NCBI RefSeq assembly: GCF_004027225.2
Contig: NC_044282.2
Location: 70,109,787 to 70,173,786 of the forward strand
Length of the DNA stretch: 64,000 bases
Source of the DNA: Strigops habroptila
Taxonomy: Eukaryota; Chordata; Aves; Psittaciformes; Psittacidae
Direction: 5' to 3'
Shown: piece after piece, positions 60,870 through 64,000 of the stretch
Numbering within the stretch: position 1 is the first letter of the stretch
Layout: each line of letters begins with the position of its first letter
The notes under the pieces: generated by a model
What the model saw: only the letters and a program-made list of their open reading frames with translations
Told to the model about the DNA's origin: nothing
Databases searched by the model: none
Position numbers and translations under genes: made by a program

Positions 60870-60882
60870 CTGGCCTGGCAAC
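60870..60882 (+). promoter_or_regulatory. RFX X-box-like site 2
   Basis: CTGGCC-T-GGCAAC: perfect right half-site RGYAAC, left half one mismatch (C for G at position 1), spacer of one base. It is 18 bp from the matching half-site of X-box 1, centre-to-centre about 23 bp. Confidence 0.5.
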
Positions 60883-61120
60883 GGCGGCGGGCGGCTGTGA
60901 GGGCAGCGAGGCGGGAGCGGGCCGTGAGGCGGCGGCTCCCCTCAGCGCCCCGGCGGGCTGCGAGGTACGGACCCGCCCGCCGCCCGCTGCGTGAGGCCGG
61001 GGTGCGGGGTGGCGGGCAGCGGCGGCGGGGAGGGAGACAGGCGCCGCGGGGCTTGGTGTGGCGGGTGAAGGAGCCTGGCCTGTGGCGAGGGCGGTGTCGG
61101 CAGCGCTGGGTGTGCAGTCC

Positions 61121-61233
61121 GGGTTGGACCGGGCTTGGAGCAGCCTGGTCTAGTGGAAGGTGTCCCTGCCGGTGGCAGGGGGTTGGGACTGGGTGAGCTT
61201 TAAGGTCGTTTCCAACTTGAACCATTCTATGAT
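61121..61233 (+). mobile_element. CR1 3' stub next to the CpG island
   Basis: Plus orientation: from GGGCTTGGAGCAGCCTGGTC through GGTGTCCCTGCC and TTTCCAACTTGAACC to ATTCTATGATGA. It directly abuts a second CR1 copy. Confidence 0.88.
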
Positions 61234-61831
61234 GAGTGGCTGGAAAGCTGCTCATGGAAAAGGACCTGGGGTGCCCATTGATGGCCATTGAACATGAGCA
61301 GCTTGTGCCCAGGCAGCCAAGAAGGCCAAAGGCATCCTGGTCTGTATCAGCACCAGTGTGGCAGCAGGGCCAGGGCAGTGATCATCCCCCTGTGCTGGGC
61401 ACTGGTGAGGCCGCACCTCGAATCCTGTGTTCAGTTCTGAGCCCTTCACTACAAGAGAGACATTGAGGTGCTGGAGCAGGGCCAGAGAAGGGCAACAGAG
61501 CTGGTGCAGGGCCTGGAGCACAAGTGTGATGAGGAAAGGCTGAGACGGGGGGGGGGGTTAGTCTGGAGAAGAGAAGGCTCAGGGGGGACCTTATTGTTCT
61601 CTGCAACTGCCTGACAGGAAGATGGAGCCAGGAGGGGGCTGGTCTCTGCTCCCAGGTCACAAGTGATAGGACAAGAGGAAACAGCCTCAAGCTGCACCAG
61701 AGGAGGTTTAGATTGGAGACGAGGAACAATTCCTTCCCCGAGAGGGTGCTCAGGCACTGGAACAGGCTGCCCAGGGCAGTGCTGGAGTCACTTAAAGGTC
61801 TTTTCCAACATAGTTGATTCTATGATTCTAT
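61234..61831 (+). mobile_element. CR1 fragment, longer copy
   Basis: Plus orientation. About 600 bp of 3' ORF2 and UTR with the markers AAAAGGACCTGGGGTGCCC, CAGCCAAGAAGGCCAAAGGC, GGAGAAGAGAAGGCTC and the terminal GTTGATTCTATGATTCT. It contains a G10 run near 61548-61557 and is diverged with several frame breaks, so older than the 0.7 kb copy. Confidence 0.88.
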
Positions 61832-64000
61832 TACTTCCCCCTGTTGCTTTCAAGGGGGAAAAAGTATTCGGTGTCCTTCTATGGTACCGTGGGGAAGGGA
61901 TCGGATGTCACGGCCTTTGTTGTTTTCTTACTGTTGACTTACTTTCTTGCCAAACCTCCTCTTCCTCCCATGTAAATCACCTCTAAATTTTACTAGAATC
62001 ACTGGCTACAAAAACAGAATTACAATATCTGTGTATAACCCAACTTCATAGCCATCCCCAGAGGGTTTGTGTAGCACTGTAATATAAATGAGGTGTGTTA
62101 GACTTGAATTGAAACATAATTTTTCATAAACCTGACTGGAAGGGGAAACCTATTTATTAACAGGAGAAAAATGTCAATGCCAATGAATGGGGAAAAATGC
62201 TCAAAACTGTTTAAGCAAGTTCAAGCATAACTCATTCCAGATGGCAAACACCATTAACACAGGGACTTCTCAGGTTCTCAGTATTTAGTGTTTAATTCCA
62301 AGTGCCACAAACCAGCTGGCCCTTGGTGCTCCTGTTGGGTCAGTAATCATGTATGGGATAACGGCAGAGAGGCCAGCTCCTGCAGGGAGACTGTTTGACT
62401 TGTACCTAGCGAAGGCTGGCTGTTGAATTATTTGCAAAACACCTCTAAAATTAGTAAGTTCAATTAAAAAAATAGGTTTTGATATGAAATCTCTTCTGCC
62501 AGGGAAGTGGTGGCACACAGCTGGATGCACGCCTGGCAGCACGGAAAGGCGGGTGATGCAAGGCATGGCACTGTGTGGTGAGTCACAACGAGAGACAACA
62601 TCATTATAGCATAAAGCATTTCATTATTTCTCCTGCCAGGAGTGTCGTTTGTACAGTAGCTATCTTGTGGTAGCACTTTGTAGTGTGCATTGGCTGGATT
62701 TATTCTTGCACTGTTCTGCCTTGGTGGATTGCTTTCCTCTTTGGAAAATATATCATCCAGGCCCTTCTCCTCAGTCATACCAAATAGCTGCTGCAAATAC
62801 AGCACAGCAGCAGATGTTTCCCTGCTATTCTGTGTTAGACTTCTTGTTTTGCTGTTGCCACAAACAAGGAGACACATGTGGCTTGTCCTGAAGGCCCAGG
62901 TGAATTCTCCTTTTCCCACTTCATAGGGTAAGATGCACATTAGAAAAGCTAGCACATGTATTTTGAAATTCAGTCCAATACAAAAACACTGTCTGAAACA
63001 CTTGCATGACTTGACTCTGGAAATTGTGGAAACTCTGGAGCTAGACTATAACAAGTGTGGCTACTTGATATTTCACCCCAAGTGTGGATGTGTGTATAAG
63101 TGCATGTGTACTGAGGGGGGTATTTAGTTTTTTGTGATAATATGTATTTTCTCATGATGATCATCTTTGTATGAGCTTTTTGAGAGAGATAATGAGGACT
63201 CATGATTCAAGAAGCAGAGCATCCTTTTTCAACAGCTGAACTGGTGTTTGAAAGCAATGTGGCTTCAAGAGCAGAGCATCTCTGCCTTGCTGGCTGCTGC
63301 TCTGGTGTTAAGGTACTGCAACATCTCCAAAATAAATAGGATCAAAATCCTATTAGAGAAACTCACAGTATTCCCTGCCTTTCTTTATCTCCCTTTATTT
63401 ATCTCCAAGATAAGTAAAGCTCCCCAGAGAATATTATCCCAAGGTCTGAAGTCTCAAGCTGTTTGGCTCTTTTTGCCTGACAGCTCAGTTTTGGTGGAGT
63501 GCCAAGGTAATGCAGGAATACAAGTGGGATGGTGGCACTAAAAATGTAACTGTACTAAAGAAAGAAAGGTGTAAACTGCCCAGAGCTTTGGAAATACCCT
63601 AGAGCCTTGTAGCTGGAGATTACAGCTCCCAGAGGCAAACACAGCACAGCACAAATCGAGACACAGTTCTCACATGGTTTGGTACAGACCAAGGTGTCTG
63701 CACACCACCTGAGTCTTCGTCTGAGAGCAGTGCTGCCCAGAGGTTTGGTGTGGTAAAAACTGGGGTGGTCTTGAGGCTGCTCTGTCCTGGATGCTCTAAG
63801 CATGTACTTTCCCCTCACACATCGACATCTCTAGCAGCTCAGGGTCAGGAAGGAGCAATGTCTGCTCCTGGGACAATCCCAGAGGTGCTCCACTTCATGG
63901 TTACCTGGATAAATGCAATCTCTGGAGCCCACAGCAGATAGGTTTTGCCCACTGTGTCAGCCTTTGAGAATAAGATAATCAGTAATAAATAGTTTCCTAA
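61832..64000. other. Upstream flank, no gene supported
   Basis: Contains a 163-codon minus-strand ORF at 62464-62955 with no recognisable domain, discussed under findings. No PAK5 exon was recognised. Confidence 0.55.

Larger units (their letters stand above)
60640..61075. promoter_or_regulatory. CpG island, probable (possibly bidirectional) ANKEF1 promoter
   Basis: The stretch is visibly dense in CG dinucleotides and (CCG)n/(CGG)n runs, against an AT-leaning, CpG-poor background elsewhere. No TATA box is evident. It sits just upstream of the ANKEF1 first-exon donor. On the plus strand a donor-like GCGAG|GTACGG at 60964/60965 allows a divergent transcript towards 64 kb. Confidence 0.85.

Noticed and set aside
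60632-61288. Long Arg/Ala-rich ORFs on both strands across the CpG island
   Set aside because: Artefact of GC-rich DNA with few stop codons; the region is better explained as promoter.

Overview
This is nuclear DNA from a bird. The evidence is the set of 5'-truncated CR1 non-LTR retrotransposons, all with the avian CR1 3' end (octamers like ATTCTATG preceded by a 'GGTTGGAA...CCTT' block), together with one vertebrate-type split gene, GT-AG introns and a CpG-island promoter. I cannot name the species; the CR1 subfamilies look more like Neoaves than chicken, but that is an impression. The one gene I am confident about is ANKEF1 (ankyrin repeat and EF-hand domain containing 1) on the minus strand. 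I joined nine coding exons between 56891 (ATG) and 45762 (TAA). All splice sites are GT-AG, every phase is consistent, and the result is an uninterrupted 766-residue protein, close to the mammalian length. A non-coding first exon probably lies in the CpG island at about 60.64-61.08 kb. That island carries two near-consensus RFX X-boxes, which fits a gene of ciliated cells and sperm, and a short upstream ORF. Layout: 1-45 kb is mostly non-coding intergenic DNA with CR1 fragments at 0.7-1.2, 25.65-25.87, 29.93-30.30, 38.38-38.45 and 44.81-45.10 kb, a long pyrimidine microsatellite at 38.87-39.10 kb, a G17 run at 11.97 kb and several hairpins. Two candidates stand out there. The first is a two-exon minus-strand ORF at 27.59-27.30 kb, predicting a 76-residue tail-anchored protein (charged helix plus one C-terminal membrane span). 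The second is an isolated symmetric exon-like ORF at 24289-24450 on the plus strand. 45.7-61 kb is ANKEF1. 61.1-61.83 kb holds two abutting CR1 copies, and 61.83-64 kb has no gene I can support. By known vertebrate synteny (PAK5 - ANKEF1 - SNAP25 on human chr 20), the left side would face SNAP25 and the right side PAK5; no exon of either was recognised here. The possible new gene at 27.3-27.6 kb is the item most worth testing; it rests on ORF, splice-site and topology reasoning only, with no homology evidence.
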